Source: Microbacterium sp. TPD7012
GTDB taxonomy: Bacteria > Actinomycetota > Actinomycetes > Actinomycetales > Microbacteriaceae
Direction of reading: 5' to 3'
NCBI RefSeq assembly: GCF_003075395.1
Contig: NZ_QDFV01000007.1
Coordinates: 62,622 to 126,621, forward strand
DNA: 64,000 bases
Shown: piece by piece, positions 17,453-25,200 of the stretch
Layout: the number at the start of each line of letters is the position of its first letter
Numbering within the stretch: position 1 is the first letter of the stretch
Notes under the pieces: model-generated
What the model saw: the letters and a program-made list of their open reading frames with translations, nothing else
What the model was told of the DNA's origin: nothing
Databases searched by the model: none
Made by a program: the position numbers and the translations under genes

Positions 17453-18112
17453 TCAGTCGTGCGATGCGTCGAGAATCAGCCCGGCGGCGGTCGCGACATC
17501 AGGAACGATAGCGGTCGGAGGCACCCGCCCAGCCATCGCGTCGCGTGATTCGGAGGAGTCTTTGGCGATCAGAATCGTCTGCAGGCCGACGGCCGCTCCA
17601 CCGACGATGTCTGCGTCGAGTCCGTCTCCGACCATCCAGCCGTCGAGGGGCTTACCGAGTCTGTCGGCGATCAATCGGAAGAGCGCGGGATCGGGCTTCC
17701 GATAGCCCGCCTCCGCCGAGATCGCCCACCCGTCGACCAGGTCGGAGAGCCCGGTGCTGCGGATCTTGCCTTCCTGATTGTCTGTTTCGCCGTTGGTGAT
17801 GATCCCGAGTGTCCAACCGGCGTCACGGAGCCGCCGCAGAGCGTCAAGGTCCGCGGCTGCGCATTGGACCAGGCCGGGCGTTTGCACCCGGTATTGTTCC
17901 CACAGCGCTTCTGGATCCCACGGCAGCGAAAACTCCTCCACGATGTCGGCGAACACCTCACCCTTCGGTCGACGCTGCGACAGCGCAGTCGCTATCGGAG
18001 TCACCAGGGCATCCGGGAGCGAAGAAGCTCGCACGAGATCCTTCACCCATCGCTTTGCGGCGCTCTCCTGATCCACCAGTGTCCCGTCGAGGTCGAACAA
18101 CGCGAGAGACAT
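17453..18112 (-). CDS. HAD-superfamily hydrolase (phosphatase-like)
   Basis: This 219-residue HAD protein has motif I ALFDLDGTLVDQE at the N-terminus, motif II IITNGETD, the motif III Lys region YRKPDPALF and motif IV MVGDGLDADIVGGAAVG, so the catalytic Asp nucleophile and metal ligands are intact. It resembles YjjG/pyrimidine-nucleotidase-like and phosphoglycolate-phosphatase-like HADs; the substrate is open. ATG 18112 (MSLALFDLDG) is preferred over 18136 because the nucleophile normally sits about eight residues in. The gene is noticeably less GC-rich than its neighbours: 33 of 60 bases in the line starting at 17761 are G or C. A 12-bp inverted repeat lies just upstream. Both suggest a later arrival. 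Confidence 0.82.
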   Translation of the reverse strand: MSLALFDLDGTLVDQESAAKRWVKDLVRASSLPDALVTPIATALSQRRPKGEVFADIVEEFSLPWDPEALWEQYRVQTPGLVQCAAADLDALRRLRDAGWTLGIITNGETDNQEGKIRSTGLSDLVDGWAISAEAGYRKPDPALFRLIADRLGKPLDGWMVGDGLDADIVGGAAVGLQTILIAKDSSESRDAMAGRVPPTAIVPDVATAAGLILDASHD

Positions 18113-18140
18113 GGCGGAAGCATTCCCGTAAGCCATCTGT

Positions 18141-18192
18141 ATGGATCAGAAACGCTGCTGACTCGAGGCCCGCGCGAGCATTTCTGATCCAT
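18141..18192. repeat. 12-bp perfect inverted repeat between the VOC and HAD genes
   Basis: ATGGATCAGAAA at 18141-18152 is matched exactly by TTTCTGATCCAT at 18181-18192 across 28 bases. The loop holds a smaller CTCG/CGAG stem. It could be a terminator for the VOC gene, although there is no clear U-run, an operator, or a small mobile-element remnant next to the lower-GC HAD gene. Confidence 0.7.
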
Positions 18193-18220
18193 CATCGCTC
18201 GCACGCGGGGACGGACGATG

Positions 18221-18607
18221 TCAGTTCGCGACGATCTCGACCTTGAACCCGTCGGCGTTCTCCAGCCATCCCGCGTAGTGGTCGGGTCCGCCGGCATGCG
18301 GATAGCGCTCCTTGTAGAGCGGCTGCCAGCCGTTGACCGGAGCCGCGGAGATGACCGCATCGACCTCCGCCCGGGATCCTCCCCAAAGCGCAAGGTGGTT
18401 CATCCCAGGACGACGGCGGTCATGATCGGCGGCCGAGAGGTTCGGCGAGTTCGTCAGCGTCACGTATGCCCCACCGGCGTCCCAGGTCCGACCGCTCGGC
18501 CACTCCCCCGTGCAGGGGAGGCCGAGCGCGGTGAACAGCCAGTCCCAGGAGTCGACGACCGCATCGAGATCGGCGACCCAGATCTCCACGTGGTGGATAC
18601 CCTTCAC
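18221..18607 (-). CDS. VOC (glyoxalase/bleomycin-resistance/dioxygenase) family protein
   Basis: This 128-residue protein shows the vicinal-oxygen-chelate pattern: GIHHVEIWVADLDAVVDSWD at the N-terminus with the first His, MNHLALWGGS in the middle, and HYAGWLENADGFKVEIVAN at the end with the last Glu. The family binds a divalent metal and covers glyoxalases, extradiol dioxygenases and antibiotic-binding proteins; the substrate cannot be told. The start is GTG 18607, fixed by GAGGAGG five bases upstream. A longer frame upstream lacks conserved sequence. It follows the alpha/beta-hydrolase gene by 23 bases on the same strand. Confidence 0.82.
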   Translation of the reverse strand: MKGIHHVEIWVADLDAVVDSWDWLFTALGLPCTGEWPSGRTWDAGGAYVTLTNSPNLSAADHDRRRPGMNHLALWGGSRAEVDAVISAAPVNGWQPLYKERYPHAGGPDHYAGWLENADGFKVEIVAN

Positions 18608-18630
18608 GACTGCCTCCTCGTTCCTCGCAC

Positions 18631-19281
18631 TCAGCGGCGCACGAACTCCGCGACGATCGGCGCCAGAGACGCACCGATCTCGGATGCCGGGCGCTTCTGC
18701 CCCTTCACCTCGAAGGTGTGCCCTCCACCCTCGATCCAGACGACCTCCGCGTTCTGACACGTCGCGACCGCATCCTCGAACTGGGAGATCGGCTGGATGA
18801 ACGGGTCGTTCGTCCCCTCCACGAACAGCTGCGGCACGGCGATGGCCGGGAGGTGCTCGATCCGCGGCTTCTCCGGCTTTCCGGGGGCATGCAGCGGATA
18901 GCCGAGGTACGCGAGCCCGTCGACGGCGAGGCCGTCGGCGACGGCCATGGACGCCATCCGTCCGCCGTAGGACTTCCCGGTCGCCCAGACGGTCGCGTCG
19001 GGGGCGGCGGCTCGGGCGAAGGCCACCACCGCATTCCAGGTCGCGATCGCGTGCGTCGCCGGGCCCGGCATCCGCCTCCCCTGCTCGACGTAGGGGAAGT
19101 TGAACCGCAGGGTCGAGAAGCCCGCCTCGCCGAGCGCATCGACGAACCCGGTGAGGAACGGATGATCCTTCCCCGTGCCCGCCCCATGCGCGACGATGAC
19201 CGTCACGCCGTTCTCACCCGAGGACCAATCCGCGGAGACCGTCGTCGGTCCGGTCGGCAGCTCGACGGCGATCCGGACCAT
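18631..19281 (-). CDS. Alpha/beta hydrolase, KANL3/Tex30-like
   Basis: This 216-residue protein shows the alpha/beta-hydrolase layout: an oxyanion segment VIVAHGAGTGKDHPFL near residue 30, the strand FSTLRFNFPYVEQG, the nucleophile elbow VWATGKSYGGRMAS with Ser at about residue 110, the acid region LFVEGTNDPF and the catalytic His in GGGHTFEV. The KANL3/Tex30-type domain of bacteria is uncharacterised, so the substrate is unknown. ATG 19281 overlaps the TGA of the upstream DUF4870 gene by one base (TGATG), showing translational coupling. Confidence 0.82.
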   Translation of the reverse strand: MVRIAVELPTGPTTVSADWSSGENGVTVIVAHGAGTGKDHPFLTGFVDALGEAGFSTLRFNFPYVEQGRRMPGPATHAIATWNAVVAFARAAAPDATVWATGKSYGGRMASMAVADGLAVDGLAYLGYPLHAPGKPEKPRIEHLPAIAVPQLFVEGTNDPFIQPISQFEDAVATCQNAEVVWIEGGGHTFEVKGQKRPASEIGASLAPIVAEFVRR

Positions 19282-19853
19282 CAGGAGCGCAGGAAGGGGA
19301 TCGCGAACGGCACGCGCATGACCTTGCCCGAGGACGCCCGCACCGTGCCGATGATCACGATCACGAGGTGGGCGAGCGACAGCGCGAAGTACACGGTGAT
19401 CGGGATGCCGAGCGGGTAGAAGCCCGTCGTCGGCGACTGCGACGTGAGGACGAACAGCAGCACGAAGTGCAGGATGAGCAGGAGCGTGGACACCATCAGG
19501 TAGGTGAGTCCCCAGTTCCGCGCCGCCCGCGCGTTCTCGCGCGCCGTGCCGCCCGCGCGGAGAGACGATCCGCCGCTCACCGCCATCGCGATTCCGGAGG
19601 CGAGACCGCCGGCGAACGGGAACGGGATGACGATCAGGAACCCGAGCACCCAGGGCAGCAGGCCACGCGGCGGCACGGCCGCCGGGTACACGGGATATCC
19701 GGGCGCCGGGTACCCGGGCGCGACGTGCCCGGGAGCGGCGTAGCCGCCCGGAGCCCCCGGTGCGGGCAGGGGCCGATACGCGGGCGCCGCCGGCGGTGCA
19801 GGAGGAGGCGGCGGCGTGAACTCGCCCGGCGTCTGAGGGTCGTGCGAGGTCAT
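19281..19853 (-). CDS. DUF4870 domain membrane protein with Pro-rich N-terminus
   Basis: This 190-residue protein has about 60 residues rich in Pro, Ala, Gly and Tyr (PAPGYPAPGYPVYPAAVPPRG), then a DUF4870-like membrane domain with three to four hydrophobic segments (LLPWVLGFLIVIPFPFAGG, LTYLMVSTLLLILHFVLLF, YFALSLAHLVIVIIGTV). The conserved RENARAARNWGLTY, resembling the family's ARQALNFQ motif, precedes the second helix. The function is unknown. It lies between the stress protein and the hydrolase genes, coupled to both by overlaps (ATGA at 19850-19853 and TGATG at 19281). Confidence 0.78.
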   Translation of the reverse strand: MTSHDPQTPGEFTPPPPPAPPAAPAYRPLPAPGAPGGYAAPGHVAPGYPAPGYPVYPAAVPPRGLLPWVLGFLIVIPFPFAGGLASGIAMAVSGGSSLRAGGTARENARAARNWGLTYLMVSTLLLILHFVLLFVLTSQSPTTGFYPLGIPITVYFALSLAHLVIVIIGTVRASSGKVMRVPFAIPFLRS

Positions 19854-20563
19854 CGAGTGTCGTCCCGCGGGCCTTCGACCTGGGTCGCGACACCGGGCTC
19901 ATCGACGGGACCCGGTGCGGGCGTCTCGGGCGTCGTCCCCTCCGGCTGCGGTACCGGCTGCGGTACCGGGTCGGCCGGGCGCGGCGGCACCACCGGCTCC
20001 GCAGCGGGCTCGGGCGCCGGCGCCGGAGCGCCGGCCGGGATCCGCTCCCCGTACCGGGGCGGCTCGTCGAGGTTCACCGGGGGTCGCACCGGGGCGACGT
20101 GCGCCGAGCCGAGCACCTGACGAGCCTTGGAGAGCGAGGTGGGCATCACCGTGACCTCGTAGTGGTCCGCGGCGAACTGGGTGACGCTCGCGAAGTCGCG
20201 GCGACGACGCACGATCGCGTAGGTCACGAGGCTCAGCAGCATTCCCACGGCCACGCCGATGAACACGAAGCCGACGAACAGCTGGATCGGGACCTCGGGG
20301 TTGCCCAGCACGAGGATCGCGGAGAGGAAGAGCCCGAGCAGCACGCCGTTGATGGCACCGGAGCGGGCGGCAGCGGCATAGCCGAGCTTGCCGGTCACCC
20401 TCTCGACGGTGCGAACACTCTGGCCGACGATCGCGATGTCCCGCGCGGGCACCTCCCCGGCGATCAGCTTCGAGACCGTCTTCTGCGCGCTCTCGTAGTC
20501 GCGCGTCGACGCGACGATCTCGCCGGTCTCGGTACCGTTCACAGGACGGTTCAACATGCTCAT
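19850..20563 (-). CDS. General-stress-protein-like membrane protein (YflT/GSP17M-like N-terminus)
   Basis: This 237-residue protein has an N-terminal domain like general stress protein 17M: TRDYESAQKTVSKLIAGEVPARDIAIVGQSVRTVERVTG. Two hydrophobic segments follow (AINGVLLGLFLSAILVLG and IQLFVGFVFIGVAVGMLLSL), then a basic segment and a Pro/Glu-rich disordered tail of about 80 residues. GSP17M-type domains are seen in stress-induced proteins, but their mechanism is unknown. The start is ATG 20563 (MSMLNRP); ATG 20557 is a close alternative. It heads a three-gene coupled operon with the DUF4870 and hydrolase genes and is divergent from the MgtE_N gene. Confidence 0.76.
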   Translation of the reverse strand: MSMLNRPVNGTETGEIVASTRDYESAQKTVSKLIAGEVPARDIAIVGQSVRTVERVTGKLGYAAAARSGAINGVLLGLFLSAILVLGNPEVPIQLFVGFVFIGVAVGMLLSLVTYAIVRRRRDFASVTQFAADHYEVTVMPTSLSKARQVLGSAHVAPVRPPVNLDEPPRYGERIPAGAPAPAPEPAAEPVVPPRPADPVPQPVPQPEGTTPETPAPGPVDEPGVATQVEGPRDDTR

Positions 20564-20638
20564 CCGGCTATTCTTCCACGCCCTGCCATCCCGGGCCCGG
20601 GGAGCGCAACCCTCACGGCGGCTCTCGGGCCCGCGCAC

Positions 20639-20644
20639 TACGCT
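20639..20644 (+). promoter_or_regulatory. -10 element TACGCT for the PRC-MgtE_N-CBS operon (leaderless)
   Basis: TACGCT is followed by six bases (GGGCAG) and then GTG 20651. The 87-base divergent gap also serves the stress-protein operon. Confidence 0.45.
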
Positions 20645-20650
20645 GGGCAG

Positions 20651-21919
20651 GTGAGCACACAAAGGGTTTTCGCCGCGCGCCTGGCCGGGTGCGCCGTCTT
20701 CGACCCCCTGGGCGACCGCCTCGGCAAAGTCCGCGACGTCGTCATCGTGTACCGAAGTACCGCTGCTCCTCGCGTCATCGGCCTCGTGGTCGAGATCCCG
20801 GGCCGCCGCCACGTCTTCCTCTCCATCGGGCGTGTCACATCGATCCGCGCCGGGCAGGTCATCACGACCGGTCTGATCAACGTGCGCCGGTTCTCTCCGC
20901 GCGCCGGTGAGGTCCGTGTGCTCGCCGAGCTCCTCGGCCGTCGCGTGAACCTCGTCGACGGCACCGGCACGGCCGTGATCGAGGACGTCGCGATCGAGCC
21001 GAACCGACTCGGGGAATGGGCCGTCAGCCAACTGTTCCTCCGCCGCCCGAAGACGAGCGCCTCGCCGTTCGCGAAAGGGCCGACGACATTCGCGGCGTGG
21101 AACGAGGTCGCAGAGCAGCACTCCCCCGGCGAGGCCCAGTCGGCCGAGCAGCTCGTCGCCTCCTACTCGGAGCTGCATGCCGCCGACCTCGCGAACACGC
21201 TGCTCGATCTTCCTCAGCAGCGCATGATCGAGGTCGCCGAGGAGCTGTCGGACGATCGTCTCGCCGATGCCCTCGAGGAGATGCCCGAAGACGAGCAGGT
21301 CCACATCCTCGATCGCCTCGGCGACGAGCGCGCCGCCGACATCCTCGACCAGATGGAGCCGGACGACGCCGCCGACCTCCTCGCCCAGCTGCCGCCCAAC
21401 CGGCTCGAGCAGCTCCTCGAGCTGATGGAGCCCGAGGAGGCAGAGGACGTCAGGATGCTCCTCCGCTACGGCCCGGACACCGCCGGCGGTCTGATGACCC
21501 CGGAGCCGATCATCCTCTCGGCGGATGCCACGGTCGCCGAGGCCCTGGCGCTGATCCGTCGGCATGAGCTCCACCCGGCGCTGGCGGCAGCCGTGTTCGT
21601 GACCCTCCCGCCGTTCGAGACCCCGACCGGCCGCCTCCTCGGCATGGTGCACTTCCAGCGGATGCTGCGCTATCCGCCGCACGAACGTCTCGGCGGGATC
21701 ATGGACGACAGTCTCGAGCCCGTGCCCGCGAACGCGTCCGCCGCCGAGGTCGCGCGTCTCCTGGCGAGCTACGACCTCGTCTCGCTTCCCGTCGTCGATG
21801 CCGCGCGTCGCCTCGTCGGCGCGGTCAGCATCGACGACGTGCTCGACTACCTCCTGCCGGACGACTGGCGCTCGCATGACGACGACGAGCCGACGCCGAC
21901 CGCCAAAGAGGTGCGCTGA
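20651..21919 (+). CDS. Soluble PRC-barrel / MgtE N-domain / CBS-pair protein
   Basis: This 422-residue protein joins a PRC-barrel-like region (RLAGCAVFDPLGDRLGKVRDVVI, residues about 8-90), an MgtE intracellular N domain made of short helical repeats (LADALEEMPEDEQVHILDRL, AADILDQMEPDDAADLL, RLEQLLELMEPEEAEDVRML, about 160-275) and two CBS motifs (GLMTPEPIILSADATVAEAL and LEPVPANASAAEVARLLASY). It ends soon after the second CBS, so the membrane channel domain of MgtE Mg2+ transporters is absent. It may sense Mg2+ or nucleotides and act on a separate channel. The downstream DUF1003 gene overlaps it (TGATG) and is the likely membrane partner. Confidence 0.85.
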   Translation: MSTQRVFAARLAGCAVFDPLGDRLGKVRDVVIVYRSTAAPRVIGLVVEIPGRRHVFLSIGRVTSIRAGQVITTGLINVRRFSPRAGEVRVLAELLGRRVNLVDGTGTAVIEDVAIEPNRLGEWAVSQLFLRRPKTSASPFAKGPTTFAAWNEVAEQHSPGEAQSAEQLVASYSELHAADLANTLLDLPQQRMIEVAEELSDDRLADALEEMPEDEQVHILDRLGDERAADILDQMEPDDAADLLAQLPPNRLEQLLELMEPEEAEDVRMLLRYGPDTAGGLMTPEPIILSADATVAEALALIRRHELHPALAAAVFVTLPPFETPTGRLLGMVHFQRMLRYPPHERLGGIMDDSLEPVPANASAAEVARLLASYDLVSLPVVDAARRLVGAVSIDDVLDYLLPDDWRSHDDDEPTPTAKEVR

Positions 21920-22467
21920 TGGCACGTTCGCCCCGCCTCGACGCGCCCCTCGGTCGGGGCACCACACGCGCCCGCCCCACCTCACGCGACCGCTTCGGCC
22001 GGTTCACCGAATGGGTCGCCCGCGCGATGGGGACCCCCGCGTTCCTGCTGATGCTCACGCTGTTCTGCGTGGCCTGGATCCTCTGGAACACCCTGACGCC
22101 CGATCATCTGCGATTCGACGATGCGGCACTGGGCTTCACCGCGCTCACCCTCATGCTCTCTCTGCAGGCCTCGTACGCCGCGCCGCTGATCCTGCTCGCG
22201 CAGAACCGCCAGGACGACCGCGACCGGGTGCAGATCGAGCAGGACCGTCAGCGCGCGGAGCGGAACCTCGCCGACACCGAGTACCTCGCGCGCGAGATCG
22301 TCGCGCTGCGCATGGCGCTCGAAGAGCGCAACACGCAGCTCGTCACCCGCGATGTCCTGCGCAACGAGCTGAAGGCGCTGCTCGCGGAGCTCGGCTCCGA
22401 CGAGAAACACGATGAGAAGCACGACGACAGGCACGACGCCGAGAAGCGCTCCGGCGCCGCCTCATGA
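21919..22467 (+). CDS. DUF1003 membrane protein
   Basis: This 182-residue protein has a basic N-terminus, then two hydrophobic segments typical of DUF1003 (AFLLMLTLFCVAWILWNTLT and LMLSLQASYAAPLILLAQNR), followed by a charged, coiled-coil-like region (RDRVQIEQDRQRAERNLADTEY..REIVALRMALEE) and a His/Asp/Lys-rich tail. The family is membrane-bound and uncharacterised. It sits between, and overlaps, the PRC-MgtE_N-CBS gene and mrp, an order I recall also from mycobacteria. That supports a shared function, possibly in metal or magnesium homeostasis. Confidence 0.87.
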   Translation: MARSPRLDAPLGRGTTRARPTSRDRFGRFTEWVARAMGTPAFLLMLTLFCVAWILWNTLTPDHLRFDDAALGFTALTLMLSLQASYAAPLILLAQNRQDDRDRVQIEQDRQRAERNLADTEYLAREIVALRMALEERNTQLVTRDVLRNELKALLAELGSDEKHDEKHDDRHDAEKRSGAAS

Positions 22468-23585
22468 CAGCGGCCGACAGAGTCCGCGCCGCCGTGGCCG
22501 CGGTCACGGATCCGGAGCTGCGCCGTCCGATCGGCGACCTCGACATGGTGCGCGAGATCGAGGTGGACGGCGACCGGGCGCGGGTCGGGATCGTGCTCAC
22601 GATCGTCGGCTGTCCCGCCGCCGCACGCATCGAATCGGATGTGCGGGAGGCCGCGGCATCCGTTCCCGGCATCGCCGCCGTCGACGTCTCGGTGGGCGTG
22701 ATGACTCCGGCCGAGCGCAAGGCGCTGACCGAGAAGCTCCGCGACGGACGCCCGGCGCGGCAGATGCCCTTCGGCCCCGAATCGCTCACCCGGGTCATCC
22801 TCGTCTCCAGCGGCAAGGGCGGTGTGGGCAAGTCGACGGTCACCGCGAACCTCGCCGTCGCCCTCGCCGATCAGGGCCTGTCCGTCGGGCTCGTGGACGC
22901 CGACGTGCACGGCTTCTCGATCCCCGGTCTTCTCGGCATCCCGGCGGGAACCCAGCCGACGCGCATCGACGATCTCATGCTCCCTCCGGTCGCGCACGGC
23001 GTGAAGACGATCTCTATCGGCATGTTCCTCCGCGACGGCGAGGCCGTGGTCGCCTGGCGAGGGCCCATGCTGCACCGCACGGTCTCGCAGTTCCTCACGG
23101 ACGTGTTCTTCGGCGATCTCGACATCCTCCTGATCGACATGCCCCCGGGTACCGGCGACATCGCCATCTCGATCGGACAGCTGCTGCCTCACGCGGAGGT
23201 CCTGGTGGTGACGACGCCGCAGGCCGCGGCATCCGACGTCGCCATCCGCAGCGGCCTCGTGGCGCGGCAGACCGGGCAGCGCGTGATCGGGGTCGTCGAG
23301 AACATGGCCGCGTACACCCTCCCCGACGGCACCGTCGTCGACCTGTTCGGGTCGGGCGGCGGCGCGGCTGTGGCCGCTGCACTGTCCGAGGGCGGCGACG
23401 ACGTGGCGCTGCTGGCGTCGATCCCGTTGAGTCCGGCGCTGCGCGAAGGCGGCGACGTCGGCATCCCGATCGTCACGACGGAGTCGACGGATGCCGCCGC
23501 CACCACGATCCGCGCGCTCGCGCGCTCCCTCGCCGGTCAGGGTCGCGGTCTCGCCGGACGATCGCTGCCGATGTCGATCGGCTGA
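22464..23585 (+). CDS. mrp: Mrp/ApbC-family P-loop ATPase, Fe-S carrier type
   Basis: This 373-residue protein has an N-terminal MIP18/DUF59 domain (residues about 1-90) and an MRP ATPase domain with the deviant Walker A SSGKGGVGKSTVTANLA near residue 115, switch region VDADVHGFSIPGLLG and DMPPGTGDIAI. The CxxC cluster-binding motif found in many NBP35/Mrp proteins after GVVENMA is absent; the stretch reads AYTLPDGTVVDLFGSGG, a form I believe is usual in actinobacteria. It should handle Fe-S clusters in the cytoplasm, but cluster binding would need other ligands. It is coupled to the DUF1003 gene by an ATGA overlap. Confidence 0.87.
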   Translation: MTAADRVRAAVAAVTDPELRRPIGDLDMVREIEVDGDRARVGIVLTIVGCPAAARIESDVREAAASVPGIAAVDVSVGVMTPAERKALTEKLRDGRPARQMPFGPESLTRVILVSSGKGGVGKSTVTANLAVALADQGLSVGLVDADVHGFSIPGLLGIPAGTQPTRIDDLMLPPVAHGVKTISIGMFLRDGEAVVAWRGPMLHRTVSQFLTDVFFGDLDILLIDMPPGTGDIAISIGQLLPHAEVLVVTTPQAAASDVAIRSGLVARQTGQRVIGVVENMAAYTLPDGTVVDLFGSGGGAAVAAALSEGGDDVALLASIPLSPALREGGDVGIPIVTTESTDAAATTIRALARSLAGQGRGLAGRSLPMSIG

Positions 23586-23612
23586 GCAGCCGACGGCCCG
23601 AAGGCCCCGTGG

Positions 23613-23618
23613 GAGAAT
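23613..23618 (+). promoter_or_regulatory. -10-like GAGAAT six bases before the gene at 23625
   Basis: GAGAAT, a near -10 element, is followed by GGGACG and then ATG 23625. Leaderless transcription is possible; read-through from mrp 39 bases upstream is an alternative. Confidence 0.3.
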
Positions 23619-23624
23619 GGGACG

Positions 23625-24119
23625 ATGCCCCCTCGCTCCCTCACGATCGATGAGAGCCTGCTCCGACGGATGGCGCGCGATGCCGCCGTCTACTCGCTCA
23701 CACGCCCGGTCGCGATCATCATGTGGGTGGCACTCGCCGCGGCCCTCGGCATCAGCATCCTCAACCTGTCGGGGCTGGTCGCCGCCGGCGAGGACGACGG
23801 CGGTCTCGCCGCATGGATGCCGCCGCTGGTGATCGCCCTCGCCGTCATCGCGATCGTCATGTCCGTCTCGAGCGCCCGTCACGCCGTGCGCGCCGCGATG
23901 CCACCGGCGACGCTCGTCTGGGTCTCGCTGGAGGACGAGGTGCTGCAGGTGGGCAGCGGCGACCGTCGCTCGACCATCGCCTACAGCACGTTCCAGGGCG
24001 TCAGGGTGGGCGCGGACGCCGTGCTGCTGAAGCTGCGCGACGCCTCTGTCGCGACGGCGATCCCGCGCGCGCTGCTGAGCGACGAGGACGTCGCCACGCT
24101 CCGCGCGAAGATCGCCTAG
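23625..24119 (+). CDS. Two-helix membrane protein with a cytoplasmic C-terminal domain (YcxB-like layout)
   Basis: This 164-residue protein has hydrophobic segments near residues 27-48 (PVAIIMWVALAAALGISILN) and 65-85 (MPPLVIALAVIAIVMSVSSA). A C-terminal beta-rich domain follows (ATLVWVSLEDEVLQVGSGDRR, TFQGVRVGADAVLLKL). The layout resembles YcxB-like proteins, but the match is structural only and no role can be given. It follows mrp by 39 bases and shares a CTAG stop palindrome with the convergent gene at 24116. Confidence 0.68.
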   Translation: MPPRSLTIDESLLRRMARDAAVYSLTRPVAIIMWVALAAALGISILNLSGLVAAGEDDGGLAAWMPPLVIALAVIAIVMSVSSARHAVRAAMPPATLVWVSLEDEVLQVGSGDRRSTIAYSTFQGVRVGADAVLLKLRDASVATAIPRALLSDEDVATLRAKIA

Positions 24120-24742
24120 GCAGCCATGCCCTCCGCACGACGCCTGGTCCGGCGCGACGCCGCGACGCGGATCAGCACGATGATCGTCACCGCGACCGCG
24201 AACGGCGGGAGGAAGACCGCCCCGAACGACAGCATCGTCCCGATCGGGTAGTCGGCGCCGCCTCCGCGGCCGAGTCCGATGCTCCCGCCGCCGAACGAGT
24301 CGCCTGCGATCAGGAACGCGCCGTCGTAGATGTCGAGCGAATCCGCGCACCGGACCTCGTATGGCCCCGCGGCCGGTGCGGTGAACTGCGCGGTCTGCTC
24401 GAATCCCGGTTTCGGCGTCATCCACCAGAGGGTGCTGCTCCAGTCGAGCGCCGGCGCCCCGCGCTGCGCGACGGGCTCGCCACCGGGGGCGACGACGACG
24501 CACTCCAGGCTTCCGAGGTTCGCGGAGATCCCCTGCGCCCAGATGCCCGCGCGCTCATCCGCATCGAGATCGACGACGATCGCGTCGCCGAGCGGATGAG
24601 GCTCCGCGCGGTCGACGGAGGCGACGATCGGCAGGACCCAGAGCATCCAGATCAGCGCGCCGCCGACGGTGCCGAGCACCGCGGCGACCACCGCGAGGCG
24701 GAGTCGGGCTGCGGGGCGAAGGTGCGACCCCGCAGGGTTCAC
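24116..24742 (-). CDS. Membrane protein with an extracytoplasmic domain between two helices
   Basis: This 208-residue protein has a helix near residues 15-36 (LAVVAAVLGTVGGALIWMLW), about 115 residues outside the membrane with a jelly-roll-like ending (QTAQFTAPAAGPYEVRCADSLDIYDGAFLI), and a second helix near residues 172-195 (SFGAVFLPPFAVAVTIIVLI) with a basic tail. I do not recognise a family; the outer part resembles domains that pack against secreted factors. Its ATG overlaps the tatB stop (ATGA), so the two are co-translated. Confidence 0.68.
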   Translation of the reverse strand: MNPAGSHLRPAARLRLAVVAAVLGTVGGALIWMLWVLPIVASVDRAEPHPLGDAIVVDLDADERAGIWAQGISANLGSLECVVVAPGGEPVAQRGAPALDWSSTLWWMTPKPGFEQTAQFTAPAAGPYEVRCADSLDIYDGAFLIAGDSFGGGSIGLGRGGGADYPIGTMLSFGAVFLPPFAVAVTIIVLIRVAASRRTRRRAEGMAA

Positions 24743-25110
24743 GTGGCTTCGGGGTCGTACGGCGGCCGGTTCTCGGCGCTGAACGTCTGCGGCGCACGCG
24801 GTGCGACGGGCTCGGCGATGGTGGCTCGCGCCTTCGTCGCGGTCGCGGGCTGCGGCTCCTCCATCAGCGCATCGCGGATGATCCGACGCGGGTCGTACTG
24901 CCGCGGGTCGAGCTTGCGCCAGTCGACGTCATCGAGCTCGGGACCCATCTCCTGACGCATCTTCGACTTCGTGTCGCGGACGTACTCGCCGACCTTGCGG
25001 ACCATGCGGGCGAATCCCTCTGCGGCCCGCGGAAGACGCTCAGGGCCGATGATGAGCACCGCGATGAGGCCGATCAGCAGCAGCTTCTCGAAAGTGAGCC
25101 CGAACGTCAT
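24739..25110 (-). CDS. tatB: Twin-arginine translocase subunit TatB
   Basis: This 123-residue protein has one N-terminal membrane helix with the Tat signature: MTFGLTFEKLLLIGLIAVL then IIGPERLPRAAEGFARM, with the conserved Glu in the helix (FEK), the GPERLP hinge and an amphipathic helix (RKVGEYVRDTKSKMRQEM). Its length and the amphipathic region fit TatB better than TatA. It forms the substrate receptor with TatC for folded-protein export. TatA and TatC are not in this window. The ATG has TAGCCT six bases upstream. Confidence 0.85.
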   Translation of the reverse strand: MTFGLTFEKLLLIGLIAVLIIGPERLPRAAEGFARMVRKVGEYVRDTKSKMRQEMGPELDDVDWRKLDPRQYDPRRIIRDALMEEPQPATATKARATIAEPVAPRAPQTFSAENRPPYDPEAT

Positions 25111-25116
25111 CTGTAC

Positions 25117-25122
25117 AGGCTA
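25117..25122 (-). promoter_or_regulatory. -10 element TAGCCT for tatB (leaderless)
   Basis: TAGCCT on the minus strand is followed by six bases (GTACAG) and then ATG 25110, with no ribosome-binding site. Confidence 0.47.
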
Positions 25123-25200
25123 CCGCCGCGCCTGCACTCCCCGCGCACACCGAGCGAATACGCTGAGATCGATCACAGTGCAAGCACGGAAAGGCAGGCC

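Noticed and set aside
18221..18760. Longer 179-residue version of the VOC protein
   Set aside because: The extra N-terminal 51 residues are Arg/Gly-rich without conservation and overlap the alpha/beta-hydrolase gene. GTG 18607 has a strong GAGGAGG ribosome-binding site.
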